Part shown: piece by piece, positions 1 to 10,700 of the stretch
Layout of the letters: each line of letters opens with the position of its first letter
How positions within the stretch are numbered: position 1 is the first letter of the stretch
Assembly (NCBI GenBank): GCA_039621445.1
Contig: CP154954.1
Coordinates: 29,397,411-29,461,410, forward strand
DNA: 64,000 bases
Direction of reading: 5' to 3'
DNA from: Euglena gracilis
Lineage: Eukaryota; Euglenida; Euglenophyceae; Euglenales
Translations under genes and position numbers: made by a program
The notes under the pieces: model-generated
The model's input: only the letters and a program-made list of their open reading frames with translations
Told to the model about the DNA's origin: nothing
Databases searched by the model: none

Positions 1-409
1 CTGGGCCGGCCACCCCGGGGTAGTGGTGGGGCGGGGCGGGGCCCCCGGGGTGGGCCGCAGTGATGTGGGGTGGCAGGGGGGAGGCCATGGGGGGCGAGGG
101 GGGGCGGCACGCCTGCGGAGGCGGTGGCGATCTGATGCCGATGGTTTGGTGGCTTTGGTCCCCAGTGCCCCGGGGTCAGTTGGATTTAATTTACTGTGGC
201 TGAAGAGGGGTTGGGGAGGGGGGTCAGGGCACCCCCAAAAAAGCCACAGACAAAGGCACCCCCAAATAGACACAGGGGCTTCCTGTGGCGTGCCATGCTT
301 TGGCAATCATGCAAAAATGGCGTTCTCTGTCTATCTACGCCACTTGGTTGTGCCATAAGAATGCCATGAGAATTGACAAGAAAAATCATTTTGAGCTGTG
401 AAACCCTTC

Positions 410-2364
410 CATGCCCGCGGGGGGAAAGGAAGACATTTTTCAGTGACCAGCACAGGGGGCGGTTCCTCTCCCCCGGAGACGAGGCGTGCCCCCCGGCGCA
501 ATAGAGCGTTGGGCCTGGTAGGGGTGGGGGAGGGGGGCGGAGGGGTACTGGCCGGCAGGGTCCTGGCGGTACCCCATCGCCGGGGTCATGGGCGACATGG
601 CGTTTTGTGGGGCCATCGGGGCCGGGCCCCGCTGCGGCGGGGTCAGCAGGGTATTAAGCTAAGTGGGGAGGAGGTGGCCTGGACCCCCGTGACAGGGCGG
701 GGGGGGGTGGGGCACGTCGGACCCCCCTGTGCAAAAAAACTTTCTGTTGCAAAGTGCCAGAAAACCGCGTTTTTGCGCTTTTTTTTTGAAAAACAGGTCA
801 AAACATACACCAAATTTTTCATCATTTCCGGCGTGAAGCACTGGAAAAAAAAATTGGGTTCCCGGGGGGGTCCTGGACCCCCTTTGCTCCGAAGGGAGGG
901 GAAGGAGGGGGTTGGTGTGGACCCCCCCTCCCCTGGGGGGCCTCCTCCCCCCTCCGCAAAACCACCTCTCACTTAATACCCTGGGGGTCAGCCTTCCTCC
1001 TTTCGGGCCCAAAGTGTTGGGAGGGCTTGCCACCCCAAAAATCTGAGTTTGGTCCACACGGAGGCGAGCGGCGAGGAGCGGTCCAACTGAACTCATCCCA
1101 CGTGTCTGCGCCACGCAAGCAAATTAGAACTGCATGGAGCTGGGGAGTGGAATCCTGCAAACCATCCAACACCTTTTCGGGGTTGGCGGGAGAGGGTGGC
1201 TTCGCATCAATCCGGCAAAAGATGGAGGGTGGGACATCAGAGGGCTACTTATTCATGCCTTGCTGTACAGGCTTCATGGCACACCCGAAGGACAACGAAG
1301 TTGCGTCCCGACAGACCCACACGCTCCCCCATGCCCCCTCCGGGCCATCCGCTTCCCAGGGGGGCCCGAGGCGGGGTCAAGTGGAATGTCCCCGCGTGGC
1401 CTTCCACGTTGACGGCGGTGGAGGTCCCCGCGCTGCCCAGCCCGCCGCCCTGCCACCCCGCAGGCATGGGGGGCTGCTGTTGGTACGGCCCGCCCAGGCT
1501 GCCCGCAGGCACCCGCGTTCCGGTCTGATATGACTCGCGACTCGCAACTGCAATTGTGACTCCAAGGCACGACTCACGACTCGCGCCTTGCGCTTCACAA
1601 TCACAACTCCAGAGTTGCGACTGACGGCTCATGACTCACAACTTGCAAAACGCGGCCCTCCCCCAGGGAGGATATGTAGTGAACTGGACCCCAAAATATG
1701 CGCTAAAATATGCTAATTATGCAAAATATGCGCAATACAGATATACGCAAACACACGGAAAAATATGAGATTTTTTCGAAACCAGGAAGCTTTGGGTTAT
1801 GTTCTATTAAGTACTTTCAGGACATTTCGGTCATTTTTGGGGGCCATTTGAGTGCATGATCAGCTACAATTGGCTGTTGTCGGACCATTTTCGACCAGTA
1901 CGAGCCATTTTGGGCCATTTTGTGGCCGAAAGTGACCCAAAATGAAAGCAAAACCACCCAAAATTGTCGGAAGAAATTCAGAACGGCAACAATAATATGC
2001 GGAAAAGATGCAGAAACGGGCAAAATGCGTGGCATAAAAATTCTGAAAATATGTGCTGAATATTCAAAATATGTTCAAAACAAGCGCCCCACATATCCCC
2101 TCCTGGTAACTCACAACTCACAACTCTCTGGCTCCAGACTCGCAACTGACGCTCACAACTCACAACGTGTGACTTGCAGCCCGTGAATTGCGGCTCATTC
2201 ATGACCCGCTCCGTCTGGCTGGACTCCAGCGTGACGACAGGTGCCTGGCCAGTGGGCGCCCCTGGCGCGGGCGGGGCGGAGCCGGGGGTGAGGGTGGACG
2301 GGGCGTACACCGTCAGGCCGCGGCCGGTGGAGTCGTACAGGGTCATGGGCGTCAGCACTTGCAT
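410..2364 (-). CDS. Probable exons of an unrecognised Pro/Gly/Gln/Met-rich protein (partial)
   Basis: Three open, GC-rich minus-strand stretches look like exons of one gene running off the left edge. About 2196-2364 reads QVLTPMTLYDSTGRGLTVY followed by a Pro/Ala-rich part. About 1296-1530 contains GGPYQQQPPMPAGWQGGG. About 410-640 contains PMAPQNAMSPMTPAMGYRQ and PLPHPYQAQ. The composition is that of a disordered, low-complexity tail, as in many RNA-binding or transcription proteins. I see no catalytic motif and do not recognise the family. A CAT at 2362-2364 gives a possible start codon (ATG CAA GTG) in the first exon. Splice sites were not fixed. A hAT-like element (647-983) lies directly upstream of the third exon, and an AG at the exon's 5' side (GCCGCAG) could serve as acceptor. 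Orientation agrees with the three genes to the right. GC-rich non-coding sequence in this window is also often open, so this is tentative. Confidence 0.35.
647..983. mobile_element. hAT-like MITE, 337 bp, perfect 8-bp TSD
   Basis: Left end CAGGGTATTAAG and right end CTTAATACCCTG are a perfect 12-bp terminal inverted repeat. It is flanked by identical 8-bp copies of ggggtcag at 639-646 and 984-991. The interior has G-runs and C-runs and no coding capacity. An 8-bp target duplication with CAGGG termini is typical of hAT superfamily transposons; non-autonomy follows from size. It lies in an intron or at an exon edge of the partial gene. Confidence 0.85.
1533..2190. repeat. Degenerate CTCACAACT / GACTCGC repeats flanking A+T-rich intron-like sequence
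   Basis: Both ends (about 1533-1650 and 2105-2190) consist of imperfect short units such as ACTCACAACT and GACTCGCAACT. The middle is A+T-rich with ATATGC and GCCATTTTG-type words. It separates two probable exons, so it is probably intron. No inverted termini found. Confidence 0.5.
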
Positions 2365-2399
2365 GACGGCGGGAAGTGAGAGAAGTAAGCGCCTGGGAA

Positions 2400-3290
2400 G
2401 GGGGCAAAGGGAAGACCGTGGCGGAACGCGAAGGTGAGATAGTGCGGGTGCTAAGTGCCTGTGGGGGTCCCCTAAAAAAGGTTGTTGCGGTCACAACACC
2501 ACCTTGAGCCCCCTGTTGGGAGTATTGTCTCCACGTCCGCAATTGGACATTCCCCGAATCACAAATTCAGGTTGTTTCCAATTCACCCAAGTTGCAATTG
2601 GCGGGCCTGTTTGATCATACGTGACAATCTGGTCAACGGAATTGCTCCTGATTGGGGCCCATAGGCACCTGAAATATTCCCACACTTCAAGTTCACTCAA
2701 TGAATCCGGGGGAGAGGGGGGGCTGGAAAATTTACTCTGGTACCGCACATAATTGAAAACAAAGCAAATACAAAACTACTGACATGTTTCCGAGGCTTCA
2801 AATGGCATCAAAAACACTGCATGCTTTGCCCAGCGGGAATTCCACCACAAATGGGTATCCTGGTTGAATTCTAATTCTCAGATGTATGGGATGATTCCCA
2901 GAGCTTCATTTGCAATCCATTGGGACATTTAAAATCATTCAATTAAATAGTCACACAATATTTGTCTTAGGTGGCGCTAATTGCCCTACCAATTTCTGCG
3001 TTTTTTTGACGTTTTTTTTGGGCTGTTTTGAAACCCCCCTAAAAGGGCACAAAATTTTGGGTTGAGAAGGGTGTGTGGCGGCTTTGGACCAAAAAATTTT
3101 GAAAGTGGTTTTGCGCAATTTTCCGCCCAAAATGATTTACGATTGTGTGTGAACTGTGTGAGTTGGGGGTGTACTAGACATGTTTGAAATGGCTCAAAAA
3201 ACACTGACTTTGAATGGGTGTGACGTGGGGCTGTGTCTTCATGGTTTATGCTAATAACAGTATTTGAGAAACAAATGAATATTGCAAGCG
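2400..3290. other. Gene-free stretch, nothing recognised
   Basis: No open frame with plausible composition on either strand and no terminal repeats. If the partial gene starts near 2364, this is its upstream flank. Confidence 0.4.
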
Positions 3291-6200
3291 TACGCGGATA
3301 ACCGCGTAAAACGAAACAAGAGGTGACAGACGACAGAGTTAAATGTTTGGGTGGATAACTGCGTAGAATAAACTTGTACGCGGATTTCCGTCTACAACTG
3401 AAAACAAAGTATGGTACACGGATTACCGCCTACCATACCACAAACAGTTGATGACTGGTAGGAGGGAATATGCCTGCTGTGTGCGACTATGTGGTGAGTG
3501 TATGGCGACTTGATGTAGGCGGGAATCCGTCTGGATTGAATAAGAAACAATGGTGGTGCCCTGGTGTTGTTGCTCTCACCCCCCCCCTGTGTCGAGACTG
3601 GCATAGGCCAGGTGCCATTGCCTGCTGGGGTCTCTGGAATGGGGGACAGCAACGAAAGTAGCGGAGAACTCCCTGACGACGTGGGCAGGTGCCACACAAT
3701 GATATCCTGCCTTCGCCAACGCACTTGAATAGAAAAAGGTTCCTGTCTAAAACGGCCCAAAAAAATAGAACAAGTAACTGATTTATGAAACTCTGCACTC
3801 GCAGCATCCAGTATGAGCCAAAATCCACAAAGTCTTTCCACCCAATAACAATTTTGTTTCAGGCGGTTAACCGCCTGACCATTTCCACATTAATTTAAAA
3901 ACACTATTGAGGAGTTGGCATGGGGTTAGGTGGGGACCAAGAGACGACGTAGGCGGTTATCCGCTTAAAAGAAAATACAGAGCGCCCGCTCAGGAGGCCA
4001 ACAGATGACTTGTCACGCTTGAGCACTGAGGCCTGGTCTCCTTTTATGAATTCGGATGGAAACGGGGTGTGCACAGACACAACTTATGAGATGGAGGGGG
4101 GGGCATACCAGTTGTGAGGTCAGAGAATTCAGGAGGGAAAACGCCTGGCCGGGTTAAGGGTGGGCAGAAAAAGCAAAGCATTTGTGGACGATGGGATGGG
4201 GGTGGAAGATGGAAACCACCCTAGAAATAAACTGTGCTGGTTTGTTTGCAAAATTTTGCAACCCTACTTGTGACACCAGTCACAGGCGTGAACCTTTGCG
4301 GAGTACACGGACGACAGAAATTGTTGCCAGGCTGCCAGGCAGTTTGCAACTGAATGGTGCCTGGCATGTTGTCGTGAGTTTGAGGGGTGGAGGATTATGG
4401 AAACCAGGGATAGGAGTTTGTACCAGCAGGGTTTGACCAAACGAGGAGAGACGGCCAGCCCTTAAACTTGGGCACTCAGAGCAGGGGTGGTTTCCAAAAA
4501 GACCGGACACACTTGTGCTGAGAGTGGTTACATGGATGGAAGCCAAATGCATCGGGTCAAACATCGACCCGGCGTTGGTTGAGAACGACAACCTTCTGGT
4601 TTGCCCCCCTCCCACACGGCTTCTGACGGTGGAGACCACCGTTGCCTCCTCTGGAGGCATGTTGCCAACCCCAAAGGAAGAAGAGCCAGAAAAAAGAGGT
4701 GGTTTGGGCATTTTGTCTGGATTTAAGCAAAAACTGCAACTTTTCAAAGAAAAAATGAAAAAAAATTCTTTCAAAAAACAATTAAAAAGGCCTTGACTTT
4801 TTCAGAACTTGGGAGACTCCTTCCCAAAACCCCCCCCATTCTTTCGATTGCTGTCACCAGCTGATGAAACAGGCGTCCAGATCTTGAATCACTTCTTCGT
4901 CAGCCTTCCCCAAACCCTGATTTTGGGCCACCAAAACCGTTGGGTTCCAAGTGGAGGCCCTGGGAGATGCCTTTGTTCCTCCTGAGAAATCAACCTTATG
5001 TTTTTGGCTGTTTTTCGGGAGAATAATAAAATATCACCTCTGCTACAGCTCACCCGGCCTGGCAACTGACACATGCGTTCCACTGCTGTCCCTGCAGACG
5101 ACCCCTTCACCACTGGCCAGGGGGAAAATTACCGCCTCCTCGTCGGAGAGGAGGGTGTCCACCTCCTGCTCAAATGCCAGGCGGGTTTCCGCCTGCTCGG
5201 GTGCTTGCTGTCCCGGCGCAGCAGCCACAGCTCCCCTTCAACCTGTCCCGCCCAACTTTCAAACATTGTGCCGCCGACAACGACCACCGACACCGACACT
5301 TCGGGACACCGAAACATCACAAACACAACCCATCAAGACAGCAACAAGCTCCACGCAGGTTTCCGCCCAAACCACATCTGGGCGGAAACCCGCACAAAAT
5401 AAAAGCGGAGTAGGCGGATAACTGCCCACTGCCGTCGTTCAATAACGCCTCAAAGTCCTCCTCCCTCTCCCACAAACTTGTTCATTAACAACTTCACGCG
5501 ATGAACGACTTCTGGAGGTTTCAGCGCATTCCCACGTGTCATCCACAAACACGAACTGTTCTCATTCTCAAACCCTTCTGCGCGGGTTTCCACCTAAAAG
5601 ATCCCCAGCTCACCCACATCATTCATATGCCGTGCGTGCTGCATCCCCACCCCGACACAGCACCATCCACCAAACAAAAAAAAAACTCCAACACAACATG
5701 CCCACTCATTCTAGTCAGCTGTGCGTGAAGCTTTCTAACGTTTCATGCATTCATGTGCACGGAGATCCGCCTGCAAACGGCCTTACAAAAACTTCCAAAA
5801 AAAAGTTGCGTTCTGTTTCCACACCGCCTCAAACAAAATCTTTGAGTATCTCTCAGTGGGGGTTGAAAGGTGGGGGAAAATGTTCAGTTTTGCGTGGCCC
5901 AGGTGTGTCATCAGGAGGGAGCTTGTGTGCGGACAAATTAAGGACACCACGCACTCAAACCGCATCTCATTTCAGTTCACCTTGGCCACAAGTTTCTCAA
6001 AGTTCTTGAACTTGTGATGGCTAGAATGGTGTTGAAGCCTTTCCCAACCCCTCTGTTCTGGATGGCAGCACAGGCAACCAGGCCCCTCTCCCTCCCGTGC
6101 CTTCCTGACCCAACTGTCATCCCGCGCTGCTAAATGATACATCGTGGTGCACAGCCCAGGAGGAGGGGGATGCTGGGGGGCTTGTAAACCAACCAGGACA

Positions 6201-6802
6201 CCCGGGGCAAGCACACACAGCGCACACCTTTGTTGCGCTGTGTTGCTTTGTTGCGGAATCAGCACTGCTTTACGCGGTAAACCGCCTAACCTCAGTTTTA
6301 ACATTATTCCCAGTCCAGTCCCCTCCATAAGGGTAGATATCTTCATCACAAAAACAAATTTTGCGCGGTTTACCGCCTAACACGTCCCTTTCAGAAATTA
6401 TAGCATCTTTTGGGCAGTGCTGTCTGTTCACCTCCCTAATCACTGGACCTCGGGACTCACGAGATGTTCAAAAATAGGCGGGTTGCTTAGGCGGTTGCCT
6501 CTTCTTCACCTGCCACACCGTGTCACCCCCCTCCAGAGGGGTTCCGGCAGCATCGCCAAACAACCGGGGCTCCAGTGGCCAGGTGTTCTCCCACTGTTCT
6601 CTGTTTTTCAAAATTTCAGGGCGTTCCAGGGGGGTGTTTTTGAAAACCCCCCTAAAATGATCATAAATTTTCAAAATCGCCACATTGTCAAAATGCTTAA
6701 AATGGACCCAGAACGACCCAAATTTTTGTGCTGGTGTCACCCTCTCAAAAGTTTAACCTCAAACAGGTAACAGGTGGGGTATCGTAAGCGGAAACCCGCG
6801 CA
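3291..6802. other. Array of about 14 dispersed 18-bp dyads (GCGG-N4-CCGC)
   Basis: The region has no credible exon but contains repeated dyads of the form T-A-[G/C]-GCGG, a 4-base usually A/T-rich spacer, then CCGC-[C/G]-TA. Clear copies start at 3291 (TACGCGGATAACCGCGTA), 3377, 3415, 3516, 3860 (perfect palindrome CAGGCGGTTAACCGCCTG), 3950, 5178, 5379, 5411, 5579, 6271, 6362, 6475 and 6785. The spacer is always 4 bases but its sequence varies (ATAA, ATTT, ATTA, GAAT, TTAA, TTAT, GTTT, AAAC, TAAA, TTTA). At 5359-5391 two half-sites form a 12-bp inverted repeat. I did not see the motif elsewhere in the window. It sits between the APC4 stop and the next gene, so protein-binding sites, a chromatin element, or subterminal repeats of a large transposon are all possible. 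Confidence 0.7.
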
Positions 6803-7337
6803 CCTCAAACGCACAGAAATTGGAAAAAAAAATTGGGCAATTCGCGCGGCCTAAGTTTGTATGTAATTCCAACTTTGCCATTCACCACTTCAACGCTCTC
6901 CTTTTTTCCCTGTTACCTCCCCCCTGTCATAGCACCGGAAAATATCGACATATTGCACCGAGGGGTGCTTAGACAAGGGGGAGAATACAACGACTCAAAA
7001 AAAAAACAGCGCTCCACCTGAAAAAAAATTCCTTCCATTTTTGTCAATTGCTCAACTTTGAGGCATTTTGGGTGTATAAAGTCCACAACATCTCACCAAT
7101 TAACCTTCGTGAATAAAAATCTTCATAAAAATCTGATAAAAATACATTAGAAAAACTTGCATTCAGGGAGTGGCCTTTAAAAAGATTGTCAAGCACCGGG
7201 GAAAGGGGGGACTGGGATACTCCAGTACTTAGACAAAGAAAAGATTTCTTTCAGGGGAATATTTTGGGTCGATAACCCTCTGGTAGTTTGCGCCTAAAGA
7301 ACCTGAAGCACCAAGAAACTTGGGTGAAAAACTAGAA

Positions 7338-7503
<166 letters not shown>

Positions 7504-7757
7504 TGGCAGAGAACTTCTTTGGGCTGGATAGCGCAAATATCTATGGTACAGGAACGGTGGATTTCCCGGAGTCACCCCCCTCAACTGCCTGAGTGGCGCC
7601 AGACAGGCAGGCGATGCACCAACAAGACACAGCCCGCAATCGGACAAATCTACAACCGGTTAAACAAACGCAGGGGAGGCGTCTTTTGCAGAGTGCAATT
7701 GCGGCGGGCAAGCGTTCGGGGCAAAAGGGGGTTGCTTCGCCACCAACCCCCACCCCA

Positions 7758-10700
7758 TCACGCCTCGGCCGCCATGTCCTCCTCCTCCGGCCCGTCCTCC
7801 TCGCTGTCCTCCATGTCCCACAGCAACACCGTTCCCGGCTGGGCGGTCGCCACACGGACGACAGCCCCCTACCCGCTGTCCATGTGGCCTCAACTGTTTG
7901 AATTGGCCAACACTTGATCGACGCAGGGGGGCTTTTTGAAACTAGGGGGAGGGGTCCCCACCCACCCACCGAGGGGTGTCCCCCACCCCCGGGGGAGAGG
8001 TGGGGTCTGGGGTACCCACATTTTGAGGGTCAGTTTTGGGTAAAAAAAAGCGCCGAAAAAAAGGAAAGACTGGCCAAATCCCCACCTTTCCAGGGAACCA
8101 CAAGGCCCTTAGGGTACCCCAGGGGGGTCTGACAGACCCACCCACCCTACACCCTCGACCCCTGGGTGTCCAACCTTTAAAAAAAAAACCCTGGGGGGAT
8201 TGGTAACATAAGGCTTGGGGGAAATTGGGGGGAATTGCGATTGCAGAAAAAAAACCCGCAGGAAAAATCATACACATTTCTGCTGGAGGGATTGCTGGAG
8301 GGAGAAAACTCGCCTTGAATTTCTTTCATTTTGCAATGTTGGAGGATATGTTGAGCCGCCATTCACACCTTTCCAAGCTGATTCCAGAATATAAAAAATT
8401 GTTGTCCAAAAAAAGGAACAGAATTCTGCCAAAATGTTGGGTCTCAGAAGAAAATCTGGGCAAATGCCAAAAATTTTCTAAGTCGAAATAATTTCCAGCA
8501 GCACTCTCAACCCCCCCCCGCATTTATACATTTTAATACATTTCCTGGGGAAAAAAATCCAGTCCATCCAAACCCCTGGTGGGACCTTGGTGGGGGGGGG
8601 GGGGCGTTCCAGCCTGAAACAACGAAAGAAGCCCGATGGCAGCGGCGGGGAGGGGGCTGCGCAGGCGGTGCCCCGCTTCCCAGAGCAGCACAGCAGCGGG
8701 GCGTGCTGGGGGGTGAGGGGCCGGGGCAGGGCGGTGGGGGGCCCGAGCCCTGCGGCGTGGGTCTCCGCCACCCCCGCGTGGCACCAGGGGTTGATGGGAC
8801 GGGAGGTGGGCTGGTCAAGGCGGTATGTGGGGAGGGGGGTGCCCCTGCGCACATGTGCGCGCACACACACACTGGCCAGAACGAAGAATTTTCGACACCC
8901 CGAACAAGCCAAAGAGCTTTCAAAGTTTGAAAGGAAAAATCTTATTCAAGAGGGAAAAAATAAGAAAAGTTGACCTTTGGGGGTCCCCAAGTAGGTGGCG
9001 GACACCCCACCAAAAATCCGGACACACATCGAACTCTGCAAGGAGCGCCTGGTGGATGCTTGCTGCGTCGAAGGGCTCGGTCGGCCCCCCTCCTGCCCTG
9101 GGGGTAAGCATGGGGGGGGGGCACATAAGAGTTGTCCCAACCCAACCGACAGCCACCCGCATTCCAGGTCTGGCCCAGAGTCATTGAGGAGGCTGGGCAG
9201 GCTGGCAGGAGGAGGAGGCTCTCGAGCCTCCTCGAACGTGCTCGAATGACATTCGAGAGGCTCTCAAGTCTCCTCAAATGTCGTTCCAGGTAGTTTGAAG
9301 AAGTTCGAGAGCCTCCTCAAACATGTGTTCGACCTTGAGACTGCAAAAAAATACATATTTCAACTAATTTCATCTCCCTTTGCCAATGCCCTTTGTAAGC
9401 AAATGTTTGGAGGGCCCTAAAATAACAGAATCCCTTGTGTTGCATATGCCCTGTGTGTGTGCAACTTCCTTTTGTTGTGGATGCCTTTTGCATGCAAGTG
9501 TTCGAGTGGCCCCAAAATGACAAAATCCCTTGTGTTGCATACCCTCTGTAACTCCCCTTTGTTGTCAATGCCCTTTTCGTGCAACGTTTTGCAGAGGGCC
9601 CCAAAACAGCTGCGTGTGTGCGCGTCGGAGGAGGCACTTCTAGAGCCTCCTCGAAGGTGGTCGAACGACATTTGACAAGGCTCGGGAGCCTCCTCGAACG
9701 TTGTTGGAACTGGTTCGAGGAGGCTGCCCAAGCCCCCTGGAGTGGGGCTGAAAAAAATTCGAGTCTCCTCCTATGATACCCCCCCCCGAGGAGGCAGGCC
9801 AGGCAGGAACGACAGCTGCTCCAGGTCCAGGAGGGCAACGGGGGCAAATGCCTGCCTGTTGTGCTCTGCATGTGCCGACGGTGCGAGGGGAGGAGTGGAG
9901 TCACCCAGTGGCATTTGCTGGAGCAAACCCCAAATATACTTTCAACACTTTGCAGTGCCCAATGGCTTTGATGCCCAAATAGCTTTGCAGGTGAAGGTTG
10001 AAAAACAGAAAAGAGTCCCGGGACAGCATAGACCCCAAATCAGGGCAGGGAGTATGGGTACGGGCTTGCAGCACAATGATGCCCAACATGAAGGGCTGGC
10101 TGTACAGAAGTCCTGGTTGGGGGGCTCGGCCCCCTACCCACCACAGCACCGCTGAAGGAATCTTCCTTCGGCGCCAAAGGCGCTGAAGGAAGATTCTGAC
10201 CACCTACGCCCCCAGAAATACGGAAGGTTTGATGGGGGGATGGTCGACCCCCCCCCCCGCCCACCACCCGTAGGGTTTCGGGATTTCCCATGCGGCGTTG
10301 CCAACACGATGTCGCTTTGCCACCGGCCAGGCCGGCAATGCCGGCGATGCTGCACCGCCGAACCATCCTCAGGGGGTTGAGCGGCCAGCGGTTGTCTTGC
10401 CCCCCCCCCCCCCCCCGCTGCCGCACTGGACCCCCGAAGGCAGGCACTGGGCCGAATGTCTCCGGCACGGCCGACCGGTTCCGGCTGACACCGCCAGGGC
10501 CTCCAACAAAGAGCCCCAGGCATTGCCTTGCCCCCCCCCCCCCCGTGCACGACACGCCAATGTTCCTAAATCCCGTACGCCCTCCTTTTATCGCCTCTGT
10601 ACCACCACTTTCCTCAACACCATCGGCTGCGTTCCGGGGCTGCCCCTTCCCAGAGGGGCGCAGGGTGTGGTTGCGGGGGCGTCGGCGGTGCCTCGCGACG

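Noticed and set aside
647-983. Introner in the leftmost gene
   Set aside because: Its target ggggtcag gives no GT/GC and AG pair that removes element plus one copy in register on either strand.
7921-8200. Complete hAT-like element
   Set aside because: Ends are only roughly inverted and flanking 8-mers (gatcgacg, gggggatt) do not match.
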